Shown: positions 1-8,158, counted from the stretch's first letter. The stretch: 64,000 nucleotides of DNA from an uncultured Lachnospiraceae bacterium (GCA_947631665.1 CANRMF010000003.1:1-64000); one strand, 5' to 3'. Program-made: numbers and translations. The notes: generated by a model from the letters alone, not told the origin.

Positions 1-5
1 TTTTT

Positions 6-24
6 AGCCACCGAATGATGGCTT
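6..24 (+). terminator. possible terminator-like hairpin at window edge
   Basis: AGCCA and TGGCT arms flank a short loop and are followed by TTATTTG on the plus strand. It may end a plus-strand transcript that enters from outside the window. The stem is short, so this is weak. Confidence 0.25.
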
Positions 25-138
25 ATTTGCTATGCTCTTTTTTAATATCTAACCACTACTTATTTGTTTCAAACTTCAATCCTCCTGCGTTGTTTATAAA
101 ATTATTATAAAAAAGATGGAAGAAAAACACAAGACGCG

Positions 139-206
139 TAACCATTCAATGAAAAGCTGCTGATTTATCCGCGGATTCAATCCGGTATGGCTGAAGACTG
201 AATAAT
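139..206. repeat. dispersed intergenic repeat, copy A
   Basis: The stretch holds TGATTTATCCGCGGATTCAA followed by CCGGTATGGCTGAAG. Close relatives lie at 45835-45938 and 56916-56982, all between genes. A TAACCATTCA just upstream matches the inverted end of the coaBC-panD copy. The remaining sequence of 1-314 holds a possible hairpin at 6-24 and the promoter at 239-267; no gene is seen. Confidence 0.7.
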
Positions 207-238
207 TACCAATATACTATCTTTTATATCGTTAATTA

Positions 239-267
239 TTGATATTACTTTTCGTTCATGTTACAAT
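239..267 (+). promoter_or_regulatory. sigma-A-type promoter of the AbiEi-like gene
   Basis: A -35 TTGATA and a -10 TACAAT are separated by exactly 17 bp. Transcription would begin near 274, about 40 nt before the TTG start of the next gene. Confidence 0.6.
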
Positions 268-314
268 AAGTGCATACAATATTTTGTAATTGCGTGTAGA
301 AAGTTGGTGTTTCC

Positions 315-920
315 TTGAACAAAAAAGAAATTGTAAAAATGGTACTAAAAAATAAAGGCGGTATTGCAAAAACCGCTGATTTTACCGCAAAAGGTATCAA
401 AAATTATGATGTGGCTGCACTTTGTAAAGAAGGTTTTATCGAAAGAATCCGACGAGGTGTCTATCAATTTCCACAAAACGATCAAATTACAGAGGAACAG
501 TTGATACGGGAACTTCTTCCACAAGGAATTGTTTGTTTGGAATCGGCTTTGTTTCATTATGGATATAGTGATTTTGCTCCCCGAAAATGGTCTGTTGCTG
601 TGCCAAGAACAGCGTCCCGTTCCATAAAAAAAATAGAGGAGTTCCCGATAAAAGCTTACTATATTCAAAAACAATTTTTTCAACTGGGGAAAGTCACAGA
701 TGATTTTAACGACGTAGCACTTGCTGTATATGACCGAGAACGCACAATATGCGATTGTTTTAAGTATCGAACAAAACTTGACAGCGAAACTTTTAATAAA
801 GCCGTCAACGCATACGCAACAGATAAAAATAAAAATCTTGCTCACCTCTCGAAATACGCAAAGGAAATGAAACTTTATGCAAAAGTTATGAATGTAATGG
901 AGGTGTTACTCAATGGCTGA
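315..920 (+). CDS. AbiEi-type (type IV) antitoxin/regulator
   Basis: The 201-residue protein has an N-terminal winged-helix segment (about residues 1-55, ending in IRRGVYQF) followed by the 'CLESALFHYGYSDFAPRKWSVAV' type region and 'RTICDCFKYR' motif seen in AbiEi-family antitoxin domains. Such proteins repress their own operon and counter an AbiEii nucleotidyltransferase toxin. The start is TTG at 315, with only a weak GAAAG upstream. A second reading frame overlaps its last 8 bases but stops after 37 codons, so the expected toxin is missing. The family call rests on motif reading; an unpaired AbiEi-domain regulator is the alternative. Confidence 0.7.
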   Translation: MNKKEIVKMVLKNKGGIAKTADFTAKGIKNYDVAALCKEGFIERIRRGVYQFPQNDQITEEQLIRELLPQGIVCLESALFHYGYSDFAPRKWSVAVPRTASRSIKKIEEFPIKAYYIQKQFFQLGKVTDDFNDVALAVYDRERTICDCFKYRTKLDSETFNKAVNAYATDKNKNLAHLSKYAKEMKLYAKVMNVMEVLLNG

Positions 921-1026
921 TATTGCCGCATCTGTAAAAGATTTCCTGACGAAACCGTTTACAGCATCAGTAAAAAGAAAAGAGTTTACAGAACAATGGT
1001 ATGCTGCTAATAACGAGTGGAGGTAA
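913..1026 (+). pseudogene. truncated AbiEii-like toxin remnant
   Basis: An ATG at 913 overlaps the antitoxin stop by 8 bases, the usual coupling in abiE operons. The frame reads MADIAASVKDFL and then diverges, stopping at 1024-1026 after 37 codons. AbiEii proteins are about 280-300 residues and often begin with a similar xIAASVKxxL stretch, so this looks like a 5' stub left by a deletion. The residues after about position 12 match nothing I recognise. A small functional peptide cannot be excluded. Confidence 0.5.
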
Positions 1027-1103
1027 CTCTTATTATCCTGATAAAATGATAAACGCATGAATTGATCAAAGTACATTCAGACACAAAATAAGGGATAGAA
1101 ACT

Positions 1104-1140
1104 GTAAAAACGGTATAGCCACAGACTATACCGTTTCAAA
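1104..1140 (-). terminator. terminator of the PurF-like gene
   Basis: AAACGGTATAG and CTATACCGTTT are perfect 11-bp arms around a 7-nt loop. On the minus strand the 3' arm runs into TTTACAG, so it would end transcripts of the minus-strand gene that stops at 1216. It could also stop plus-strand transcripts from the abiE remnant. Confidence 0.7.
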
Positions 1141-1215
1141 AAGCCAAACATCTATATTAAACTGTAAATTGCTTGGAATATCTTCCTTGCGAATGATATC
1201 CAAAGACCACATTTT

Positions 1216-2619
1216 TTATTCTTTTCCATTCCAGCAATAGGTACAGAGTTTGTCCGGATCAATACCGACAGATTCGAGCATATCGTCCAGACGATGGTAT
1301 CTAAGAGATGTAAAATTCAATTTTTTACGAATTCCTTCTACCATTTTTTCATATTTCTCTGAGTCCGGATCTGCATATTCCTGAAGTACCTCGTCTGTCA
1401 CTTCGCCGCCCTCAAGTTCGTTAATTACAACTCTGCCGATGAGTTCCATTTCTGAGGAGGAACGGGAGAAATTTAAGTACTTGCACCCAAACAGCAGCGG
1501 CGGGCAGGCAGGCCGGATATGTACCTCCTTTGCTCCGCTTTCATAAAGAAACTCTGTCGTCTCCCTCATCTGCGTTCCGCGAACAATCGAATCGTCAATT
1601 AACAAAAGCCGCTTCCCCTGTATCAGTTCATGAACCGCCAACAGTTTCATATGCGCAATCAGATTTCTCTGCGTCTGGATTGTCGGCATAAACGATCTCG
1701 GCCATGTCGGCGTATATTTGACAAACGGTCTGGAAAATGGAATGCCGGATTCATTTGCATATCCGATGGCATGGGCTGTACCGGAATCCGGTACGCCTGC
1801 AACCACATCGACCTCCACATTGTCCCGACGCGCCAAAAGTTTTCCACAGTTGTAGCGCATCTTTTCAACGCTGACGCCCTCATAGGAAGCGGCAGGATAT
1901 CCGTAATAAACCCAGAGAAATGTACAGATTTTCATTTCACTGCCCGGACGGACTAACGTCCGGCATGTATTTTCATCAAACACGACAATCTCTCCCGGCC
2001 CGAGTTCCCTGTCCATTTGATATTCCAAATTCAGGAACGAATAACTTTCAAAACAGGCGCAACGCGCCCCTTCCTTCTTTCCTAAAACAACCGGCGTTCT
2101 ACCCATTTTATCTCTGGCAGCGTAAATTCCCTTCGGCGTTAAAATGAGCAATGACAGGGAACCGTCAACCGCCTCCAGTGCGTATTGAATTCCTTCTATC
2201 AGATTGTCCTTCTGATTGATTAAGGAAGCGACCAACTCCGTCGAATTGATTTCCCCATTACTCATTTCAAAGAAATGTGTGCCGTCCTCTAAAATATCTT
2301 TTGCAAGCGCTTCCGCATTGTTAATTTTGCTGACAGTCGTAATCGCAAATGTCCCATGATGGGAGCGGACAAGAATCGGCTGCGCCTCAAAATCGGAAAT
2401 ACAGCCGATACCGTAATTTCCCTCAAGGTCTTCCAGTTCTTTGTCAAATTTTGTCCGAAACGGCGTATTTTCTATACTATGAATGGATTTTGAAAATCCC
2501 TGTTCTCCATATACTGCCATTCCTGCCCTTCTCGTGCCTAAATGTGAATGATAATCTGTTCCAAAGAACAGGTCAAAGTTACAGTTTTCTTTTGATGCAA
2601 CGCCAAAAAATCCACCCAT
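1216..2619 (-). CDS. PurF-like protein lacking the catalytic Cys
   Basis: The 467-residue protein has the two-domain layout of glutamine PRPP amidotransferase: an N-terminal Ntn-hydrolase-like part (1 to about 230) and a PRTase part with the PRPP loop LLLIDDSIVRGTQ (about 340-352). True PurF exposes a Cys as residue 1 of the mature protein; here the N-terminus is MGGFFGV with no Cys. The HNGN segment seen in the second copy (51950-53389) reads HHGT. Glutamine hydrolysis is therefore unlikely, and the function is unknown (ammonia-dependent, regulatory or structural). It stands alone with its own promoter and terminator. GAAGG lies 8 nt before the ATG. Confidence 0.85.
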   Translation of the reverse strand: MGGFFGVASKENCNFDLFFGTDYHSHLGTRRAGMAVYGEQGFSKSIHSIENTPFRTKFDKELEDLEGNYGIGCISDFEAQPILVRSHHGTFAITTVSKINNAEALAKDILEDGTHFFEMSNGEINSTELVASLINQKDNLIEGIQYALEAVDGSLSLLILTPKGIYAARDKMGRTPVVLGKKEGARCACFESYSFLNLEYQMDRELGPGEIVVFDENTCRTLVRPGSEMKICTFLWVYYGYPAASYEGVSVEKMRYNCGKLLARRDNVEVDVVAGVPDSGTAHAIGYANESGIPFSRPFVKYTPTWPRSFMPTIQTQRNLIAHMKLLAVHELIQGKRLLLIDDSIVRGTQMRETTEFLYESGAKEVHIRPACPPLLFGCKYLNFSRSSSEMELIGRVVINELEGGEVTDEVLQEYADPDSEKYEKMVEGIRKKLNFTSLRYHRLDDMLESVGIDPDKLCTYCWNGKE

Positions 2620-2656
2620 GTATTTTACCTTCGCTTTCTATATAAATTACTGTTAC

Positions 2657-2685
2657 ATTATAGCAGTAGAAAGAAAAATATACAA
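2657..2685 (-). promoter_or_regulatory. promoter of the PurF-like gene
   Basis: On the minus strand TTGTAT and TATAAT are spaced 17 bp, with a TGC just before the -10 (extended -10). The 5' leader would be about 35 nt. Confidence 0.6.
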
Positions 2686-2829
2686 TTCCCTTTCCAAAAA
2701 CAGCGTAGATTTCAATTTTCGACAGCGGTATTTTCCGTTTTCAACAACGCTATTTTTCAATTTTCCCTTTTATTTCTTTGAAATCCATTGTACACTATAC
2801 TCAAAAAATGAGGTTCAGGGGAAATTTTC

Positions 2830-3624
2830 ATGGGAAAGTTAGACGAATATTATAATAAATTTAATGAGGACAAGCGGCTGACAAGACGGCATGGTATTGT
2901 GGAATACCAAACCTCTATGAAATATATTCACGACTATATTCCAGAAGGAAGCCGTCTGAAAATCATTGATATCGGCGCGGGAACAGGGCGTTACAGTATT
3001 CCGCTCTCCAAAGAGGGACATGAAGTGACCGCCGTAGAGCCTGCCGCTCCGAATCTCGGCAAACTGAAGGCAAAAAAAAGCGACGTCCGCGCTTTTCGGG
3101 GCAGCGCCGTCGATTTAAAAAAGTTTCCGGATAACACCTATGATTTGACAATTCTATTCGGCCCGATGTATCATTTAATTTCCCATGAGGACAAATTAAA
3201 GGCGCTAAAAGAAGCCGGACGGGTTACCAAGCCGGACGGCGTGATTTTTGTGGCATACTGCATGAATGAATACAGTGTGCTGACCTATGGATTTAAAGAA
3301 CATCATCTCTTAGAATGTATGGACAGCGGACGCATTTCGCCGAATTTTTTGTGTACGCCTGAGAAAGACGAATTATATGACTATGTGCGTATGGAAGAAA
3401 TTGACCGGTTAAACAGGGAGGCCGGCCTTGTCCGTCTGAAAATTATTTCTGCCGACGGCCCTGCAAATTATATGAGGACCATGCTGAATCATCTTTCCGA
3501 AGAAGAATTCAACCTGTTTTTACAATACCATCTCGCCACCTGTGAGCGGCCTGAATTGGTAGGTGCCGGGGCGCATACGGTTGATATTTTAAGAAAAGAA
3601 GATTCTCTCTCTATTTCAGGATAA
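2830..3624 (+). CDS. class I SAM-dependent methyltransferase
   Basis: The 264-residue protein carries the class I SAM-binding motif IIDIGAGTGRYS (about residues 45-56), the acidic ribose-binding end of beta 2 (VTAVEPA) and a motif II/III region around DLTILFGPMYHL. It belongs to the small-molecule methyltransferase group (Methyltransf_11/25 type); the substrate cannot be read. AGGGGAAA precedes the ATG. It runs opposite to its neighbours and its last 14 bases overlap the end of the convergent small membrane ORF. Confidence 0.85.
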   Translation: MGKLDEYYNKFNEDKRLTRRHGIVEYQTSMKYIHDYIPEGSRLKIIDIGAGTGRYSIPLSKEGHEVTAVEPAAPNLGKLKAKKSDVRAFRGSAVDLKKFPDNTYDLTILFGPMYHLISHEDKLKALKEAGRVTKPDGVIFVAYCMNEYSVLTYGFKEHHLLECMDSGRISPNFLCTPEKDELYDYVRMEEIDRLNREAGLVRLKIISADGPANYMRTMLNHLSEEEFNLFLQYHLATCERPELVGAGAHTVDILRKEDSLSISG

Positions 3625-3817
3625 TCAACATTCCGCAGATGATAATAATTCCCCAGTTGACCGTCATGATAAGCAGCGACCGCTTTAAGATTTTTCCGGT
3701 TTCCTCCGTATTTTTTCCGTTATCCTTCAGCCCGTAACGAAGAATCGTCACAAAAGCGGCTGTGGCGGTAATCAGCGCTGCAATAAAAAACACCCATTTT
3801 ACAATATTGCCAATCAT
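3611..3817 (-). CDS. small two-helix membrane protein
   Basis: The 68-residue protein has two hydrophobic helices (about 5-27 and 47-67) joined by a charged loop (LKDNGKNTEETGKILKR). It starts 9 bp after the stop of the pyrophosphatase gene and has a clear AGGAAA ribosome site, so it is probably translated from the same transcript. I do not recognise the family and do not assign a function. The convergent 14-bp overlap with the methyltransferase gene is small and compatible with a real gene. Confidence 0.6.
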   Translation of the reverse strand: MIGNIVKWVFFIAALITATAAFVTILRYGLKDNGKNTEETGKILKRSLLIMTVNWGIIIICGMLIILK

Positions 3818-3826
3818 TTTTTTCCT

Positions 3827-5473
3827 TTATATTTCTGTTTCCTGCAGTGCATTCATCATCACAGGAATTAACTGTTTTTTCCTTGAAACAATGCCCTGAA
3901 GAACGCAGGCGCCTTTGGTTAAATCAACGCCAAACGCCTTTTTCACTACCTCGGCAGAATCGCCTCCGTAACAGATTAACTCTGTATTTTCTTCCATAAT
4001 GTTTGTCAGCATAAAAAACACCATCTGAATTCCATGCTTTCCACATTCATACTGGAGATGCGGTTCAAGCCGCTTTTTTAACATCTGCAGCTCCTCCGCC
4101 GCCATCGAACTGATTTGTCCCACGCCAAACGTGACCTCTCCTGCAATAAATTTCTTAAAATCCTGATAAAAGATTTCTTCCGTCGTCTTGCCCGCGAGAT
4201 TACTTCCGGCGCGAAACATTTCTTTTGCAAACCGCTCAATGTCAATCCCCGCAATCTGCGCCAACTCCTCCGCCGCAGAATGGTCCACAGCAGTGCAGGT
4301 CGGTGAACGGAACATCAGGGTATCCGATAAAATCGCCGCGCACAGCAGTCCTGCAATATCCTTTGGAATTTCCACATTTTTTTCATGGAACATCTGATAA
4401 ATAATGGTCGCCGTACAACCTACCGGCTGATTTCTGAAAGTAATCGGATTATTCGTCTCTAACGTGCCAATGCGGTGGTGGTCGATGATTTCAATAATCT
4501 CCGCCTGAGAAATATTATCTACCGCCTGAGAAAATTCATTGTGGTCTACGAGAATTACTTTTTTCTTTGCGATATTTAATAAATTTCTTCGGGAAACCAT
4601 ACCCACATACTTATCATGCTTATCTAAAATCGGGAAGTACCGGATTCGGTTTTTTCCCATAATACCGCGAATTTTGTCGGTAAATTCGTCCATATGGAAC
4701 GTAACCAGTCCTTCGGACACCATAATTGCCTTTGCCGGAATACTCTGCTCAATCATCTGCGCAATCGCATAGGAATCATGCGGAGTACTGATAACAACGC
4801 AGTTTTTCTGCGCCGCATAATTTTTAATCGCCGGAGAAATTTCGGCGTCAAACGCAATCACGATACAGCCGGCGCCCATTTCAATCGCATTGAGATGGTC
4901 TTCGGCGCGGTTTCCTAAAATCACCAAGTCGTTTTTTTCAATATATTTTTTTACAACGTCAGGATTTCCCGCCCCGATAAAGACTTTCCCTTCGGAAAAA
5001 AAGGCTTCTTTATCGCCGACGACAATTTCCCCGTCGAGTGTTTCCGCAATATGCTTAAACGGTGTTTTTGCTTCGGATAACGTCTTCGGATTATGTATCA
5101 TTCGGCTGTTTGTTATATCCGACATGGAAATGACGCCCTCTAAATTATTGTCACTGTCTGTAATGGCCAGCGTCTTTGCCTGATTTTCGTTCATATACTC
5201 CCACACCTTGCGTACGGAAATATCGCCGGACATTCCCTCAAGCCTTCGGATTTCCATATCTTTGACCTGACTTCCGACGTCGGGCATATAGGACGGTGGG
5301 TTTTTCTCAAAATACCGGAGTACAAACTCCGTCTCCTCGTTAATCTGACCTGCCCGTTTTGCCACATATGTCCCATCTTCCGTCTGATTTTTCAGATAGG
5401 CTAATGCAATGGCGGAACAGATAGAATCCGTATCCGGATTTTTATGTCCGATTACATAATACTTTTCCTGCAT
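3827..5473 (-). CDS. ppaC: Mn-dependent inorganic pyrophosphatase with CBS and DRTGG domains
   Basis: The 548-residue protein has the DHH phosphoesterase layout of family II pyrophosphatases: GHKNPDTDSICSA at the N-terminus, VILVDHNEFSQAVD and EIIDHHRIG in the second half, and a DHHA2 C-terminal domain. Between residues about 65 and 300 it carries a split CBS pair with a DRTGG domain inserted. Characterised clostridial enzymes of this form bind adenine nucleotides in the insert to tune hydrolysis of PPi in the cytosol. Plain family II enzymes are about 310 residues. AAAGGATC precedes the ATG. Confidence 0.92.
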   Translation of the reverse strand: MQEKYYVIGHKNPDTDSICSAIALAYLKNQTEDGTYVAKRAGQINEETEFVLRYFEKNPPSYMPDVGSQVKDMEIRRLEGMSGDISVRKVWEYMNENQAKTLAITDSDNNLEGVISMSDITNSRMIHNPKTLSEAKTPFKHIAETLDGEIVVGDKEAFFSEGKVFIGAGNPDVVKKYIEKNDLVILGNRAEDHLNAIEMGAGCIVIAFDAEISPAIKNYAAQKNCVVISTPHDSYAIAQMIEQSIPAKAIMVSEGLVTFHMDEFTDKIRGIMGKNRIRYFPILDKHDKYVGMVSRRNLLNIAKKKVILVDHNEFSQAVDNISQAEIIEIIDHHRIGTLETNNPITFRNQPVGCTATIIYQMFHEKNVEIPKDIAGLLCAAILSDTLMFRSPTCTAVDHSAAEELAQIAGIDIERFAKEMFRAGSNLAGKTTEEIFYQDFKKFIAGEVTFGVGQISSMAAEELQMLKKRLEPHLQYECGKHGIQMVFFMLTNIMEENTELICYGGDSAEVVKKAFGVDLTKGACVLQGIVSRKKQLIPVMMNALQETEI

Positions 5474-5526
5474 GATGTGATCCTTTCTTCAAAACTCTCC
5501 CTGACTGCTTTTTCTTACTAATGCCC

Positions 5527-5537
5527 ATTATAGCATA
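5527..5537 (-). promoter_or_regulatory. extended -10 promoter of ppaC
   Basis: On the minus strand ATGCTATAAT gives a TGn extended -10 with a perfect TATAAT, about 55 bp before the ppaC start. No good -35 is visible. Confidence 0.55.
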
Positions 5538-5580
5538 CTATTCAGATTTTCTACACGCTTTTTTACGTATTTGGGCAACC

Positions 5581-6990
5581 TTAAAACAGATTTGCAATAA
5601 AATCAAACAGCCCCACTGATTTCAGGAAAAGCACAAACAACAGCGCCGGCGCAATATATTTAATCATCACCGTATACAGACGTTTTCTACCCATCTTGAC
5701 GCCGTTCTTTTCCACTTCCTCAATAATCGCCTTCGGCTTGATTACCCAGCCGACAAGAATACAGGTTGCTATGGCTGCAATCGGCATGAGCGCATTGTTA
5801 CTGATGTAGTCTAAAATATCTAAAATCTGCGCTTTGGAACCGTTTGGCAGCGTATATGTAAAATAGAAAACATTGTAGCCAAGACACACAACAGCGCCGA
5901 TTACAAATGTAAAAATGCCCTCTGCGGCCGTTGCCTTTGTCCGCGACCAGTGGAATTTATCCATATATCCGGAAACAACCGCCTCCATAAGGGAAACCGC
6001 GCTCGTGAGCGCCGCAAAGAGTACCATTGCAAAAAACAGGCAGCCGACTACATTGCCGATAGCGCCCATCTGCGCAAATACTTTCGGAAGCGCTACAAAC
6101 ATCAGTCCCGGCCCCGACTGGCTCAATCCTTCCTGTCCCATAAAGGTAAAAACAGCCGGAATAATCATCGTTCCCGCTAAAGCAGCGACAAGCGTATCAA
6201 AAATTTCAATCTGGTTAATTGATCTCGGCATATTTGCATCGTCCGGTACATAAGAGCCGTAAGCTACCATAATTCCCATCGCCACACTCAGGCTGTAAAA
6301 CAACTGCCCCATCGCATCAATCAATACCTGAAAAAACTTTCCGAATGTCAAATTGCTGATGTCCGGGATAAACATAATTTTCAATCCCTGAAGCCCTGTC
6401 CTCGTTGTCCCGTCTGCATCGGTATGCTGCATGGTCAGCGAATAAATGGCAATGCCGACCACGAGCACAAGAAGAATCGGCATCAGAATTTTTGACATTG
6501 ATTCAATTCCTTTATTAACGCCCCGATAAATAATAAAAGCAGTCGCAAACAGAAATATAAACATCAGTATCACCGGCTCTGATTCTTTTGAAATAAAGCC
6601 GTTAAAATATCCGTCCGCCGCCGCTTCCATTCCATGACCGGTCAGAAATACGAAAAAGTATTTGATTACCCAGCCGCCAATCGCGCAGTAATACGGCAGA
6701 ATTATAACCGGCACAAGCGATGCGACCACTCCCAGCGGGCCCCAGCCTTTTTTCAGTTTCGCATAAGCAGTCAGCGGGCTCTGTTTTGTCTTTCTGCCAA
6801 TAGCAATTTCCGTTGTGAGCAATGTAAATCCAAAGGAAACTGCAAGCACCAGATAAATTACGAGAAACAGTCCTCCGCCGTCTTTTGCCGCCAGATAAGG
6901 AAATCTCCAGATATTGCCCAGACCGACCGCGCTTCCTGCAGCCGCCAGTACAAATCCAATGGAACCTTTAAAAGAATTTCTCTTGTTCAT
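5581..6990 (-). CDS. sodium:neurotransmitter symporter family (SNF) transporter
   Basis: The 469-residue polytopic membrane protein opens with GSIGFVLAAAGSAVGLGNIWRFPYL in spaced form, the unwound TM1 sodium/substrate site of LeuT-fold SNF proteins. About 11-12 hydrophobic segments follow, including the TM6 region 'LSVAMGIMVAYGSY'. The family imports amino acids or related amines with Na+. The substrate is not readable. GGAGG lies 7 nt before the ATG. It appears to be a single-gene unit. Confidence 0.9.
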   Translation of the reverse strand: MNKRNSFKGSIGFVLAAAGSAVGLGNIWRFPYLAAKDGGGLFLVIYLVLAVSFGFTLLTTEIAIGRKTKQSPLTAYAKLKKGWGPLGVVASLVPVIILPYYCAIGGWVIKYFFVFLTGHGMEAAADGYFNGFISKESEPVILMFIFLFATAFIIYRGVNKGIESMSKILMPILLVLVVGIAIYSLTMQHTDADGTTRTGLQGLKIMFIPDISNLTFGKFFQVLIDAMGQLFYSLSVAMGIMVAYGSYVPDDANMPRSINQIEIFDTLVAALAGTMIIPAVFTFMGQEGLSQSGPGLMFVALPKVFAQMGAIGNVVGCLFFAMVLFAALTSAVSLMEAVVSGYMDKFHWSRTKATAAEGIFTFVIGAVVCLGYNVFYFTYTLPNGSKAQILDILDYISNNALMPIAAIATCILVGWVIKPKAIIEEVEKNGVKMGRKRLYTVMIKYIAPALLFVLFLKSVGLFDFIANLF

Positions 6991-7063
6991 AAATATCCTC
7001 CGTTCAGTTACTTTTCAGTTTTTTTCGCAGTTTAAAAATTTATCATATCATTTTTTTATTCTT

Positions 7064-7197
7064 TTGACAAATAACAAAACGGGCTTTCAGCATTGACAAA
7101 ATGCACTTACAGCATGGGCAAAACGCACTTACCGCATGGACTGGCAATAACAAAACATACTTTCAACATAGATACATACTAAGGGCTTTCAGCATGG
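7064..7197. repeat. degenerate ~22-bp tandem repeat at the 3' end of the HTH gene
   Basis: On the minus strand five related units run through and past the HTH stop codon. Two central ones are CCATGCGGTAAGTGCGTTTT and CCATGCTGTAAGTGCATTTT, 22 bp apart, flanked by longer variants containing ATGCTGAAAGCCC. The first unit encodes the last residues of the HTH protein (THAESP). Confidence 0.65.
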
Positions 7198-7451
7198 GTG
7201 GAGGACGATGCTGAGGACATGACGGGATTCCAGACTAAAATATCGTTGATTGACACCTGAAACACCACAGAGAGCACCAGCAGATTATCTATGGAAGGCA
7301 GCGTGACGCCCTGCTGCCATTTGTAGATTGCCTGCGGCGTCGCAAATCCGAAAATATGCTGTAAATCTCTGACCGATAAATCCGATGCTTTTCTCAACCG
7401 TAAAATATTTTTTCCGGTTTCTACCATGTCAATCAATGGAAGTTCTGACAT
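7179..7451 (-). CDS. XRE-type HTH regulator
   Basis: The 90-residue protein has a single helix-turn-helix of the Cro/C1 type: LSVRDLQHIFGFATPQAIYKW with recognition helix FATPQAIYKWQQG, then SIDNLLVLSVVFQVSINDIL. The ORF track start is an upstream TTG; GGAGGAAAAGAAA places the real start at the ATG at 7451. The C-terminal tail is made of repeat-derived sequence. Such small regulators usually bind short operators near their own gene; the target is unknown. Confidence 0.8.
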   Translation of the reverse strand: MSELPLIDMVETGKNILRLRKASDLSVRDLQHIFGFATPQAIYKWQQGVTLPSIDNLLVLSVVFQVSINDILVWNPVMSSASSSTHAESP

Positions 7452-7532
7452 TTTCTTTTCCTCCTCCAAAAAACTGCAATCAATGCATTTTTACCAACAC
7501 TCCGCTTCGGCAAACAACGCGCTGCCCAATCA

Positions 7533-7568
7533 AAGAAAAAACCGCCTATCTCCCTCAAGATAAGCGGT
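7533..7568 (-). terminator. rho-independent terminator after the 42-aa ORF
   Basis: On the minus strand ACCGCTTATC and GATAGGCGGT form a stem with an 8-nt loop followed by TTTTTTC. It lies 29 bp after the stop of the 42-codon ORF, which suggests that a transcript ends here. Confidence 0.7.
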
Positions 7569-7596
7569 CAGTCATTGTATCTGAAAATCTTTCTGT

Positions 7597-7725
7597 TTAT
7601 GTTTCACTATACAATATCTGCGGTTGTCTTACCTCAAACGGACACACGAAAACAAGACTCCTGTAATACGCGTAGAGTCTGTTCCATAAATCCGTATTGA
7701 ATAACACTGCAAATACTGTTCCCAT
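7597..7725 (-). CDS. possible 42-aa small protein
   Basis: This frame is not in the ORF track. An ATG at 7725, with AGAGGAA 10 nt upstream, opens 42 codons (MGTVFAVLFNTDLWNRLYAY at the start). The transcript ends in the strong terminator at 7533-7568, and a weak promoter (ATGACC, 17 bp, TATATT) lies upstream. There is a hydrophobic N-terminal third but no recognised family. A non-coding RNA from the same unit is the alternative. The rest of 7452-7832 holds nothing else I can support. Confidence 0.4.
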   Translation of the reverse strand: MGTVFAVLFNTDLWNRLYAYYRSLVFVCPFEVRQPQILYSET

Positions 7726-7832
7726 GGTCTTTGTTCCTCTCAATTTTTTCAAATCTTTTCATCAATATAACACGAAAATCATTTGTGGTCATTATCCCCG
7801 TAGTATAATTTTCCATGTCCCACAAATCCCGG

Positions 7833-7916
7833 CTACATTTTTGATGCAGCTACACAAAAGCACATAATCAGCGCTCCAAAAAGGACGCCGCTTAAAAATA
7901 CACCTGCGTAAATCAT
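7833..7916 (-). CDS. 27-aa single-helix membrane peptide (DUF3789-like)
   Basis: A run of Gs (GGAGAGGGGG) lies 9 nt before an ATG at 7916 that opens 27 codons: MIYAGVFLSGVLFGALIMCF, then CVAASKM. This is one transmembrane helix with GxxxG-like spacing and a short basic tail. It resembles the tiny DUF3789 proteins often found in clostridial mobile elements; the likeness is by eye only. It is too short for the ORF track. Confidence 0.5.
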   Translation of the reverse strand: MIYAGVFLSGVLFGALIMCFCVAASKM

Positions 7917-8126
7917 ATCATTTTCCCCCTCTCCGATTTTGATCAACACGCCTTTTCTCCGAACAGGCTGATGTTTTTCTCTTACTATTATTTTATTCTC
8001 AATCTTTCTATTTCTGCTAAAAATTTATTATAAACAGATTGTTCTTTTGTATGAATTATTATAACAACATTTTTCGATAAATCAAGGCGTGCGCGATACT
8101 GTTTTGCACCGAAAAGATTTCTGCAT

Positions 8127-8149
8127 AAAAAAAAAACCGGTCTTGACCG
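8127..8149 (-). terminator. terminator of tRNA-Trp
   Basis: On the minus strand CGGTC-AA-GACCG is followed by ten Ts, 10 nt after the tRNA 3' end. Confidence 0.8.
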
Positions 8150-8158
8150 ATTCTTCAG

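Noticed and set aside
345-845. 166-aa minus-strand ORF opposite the AbiEi gene
   Set aside because: It is a shadow frame rich in Cys/Phe/Ile, without ribosome site or family likeness.
7634-7825. 63-aa minus-strand ORF from the track
   Set aside because: No convincing ribosome site for its start; the overlapping 42-codon frame at 7597-7725 fits the terminator and a ribosome site better.
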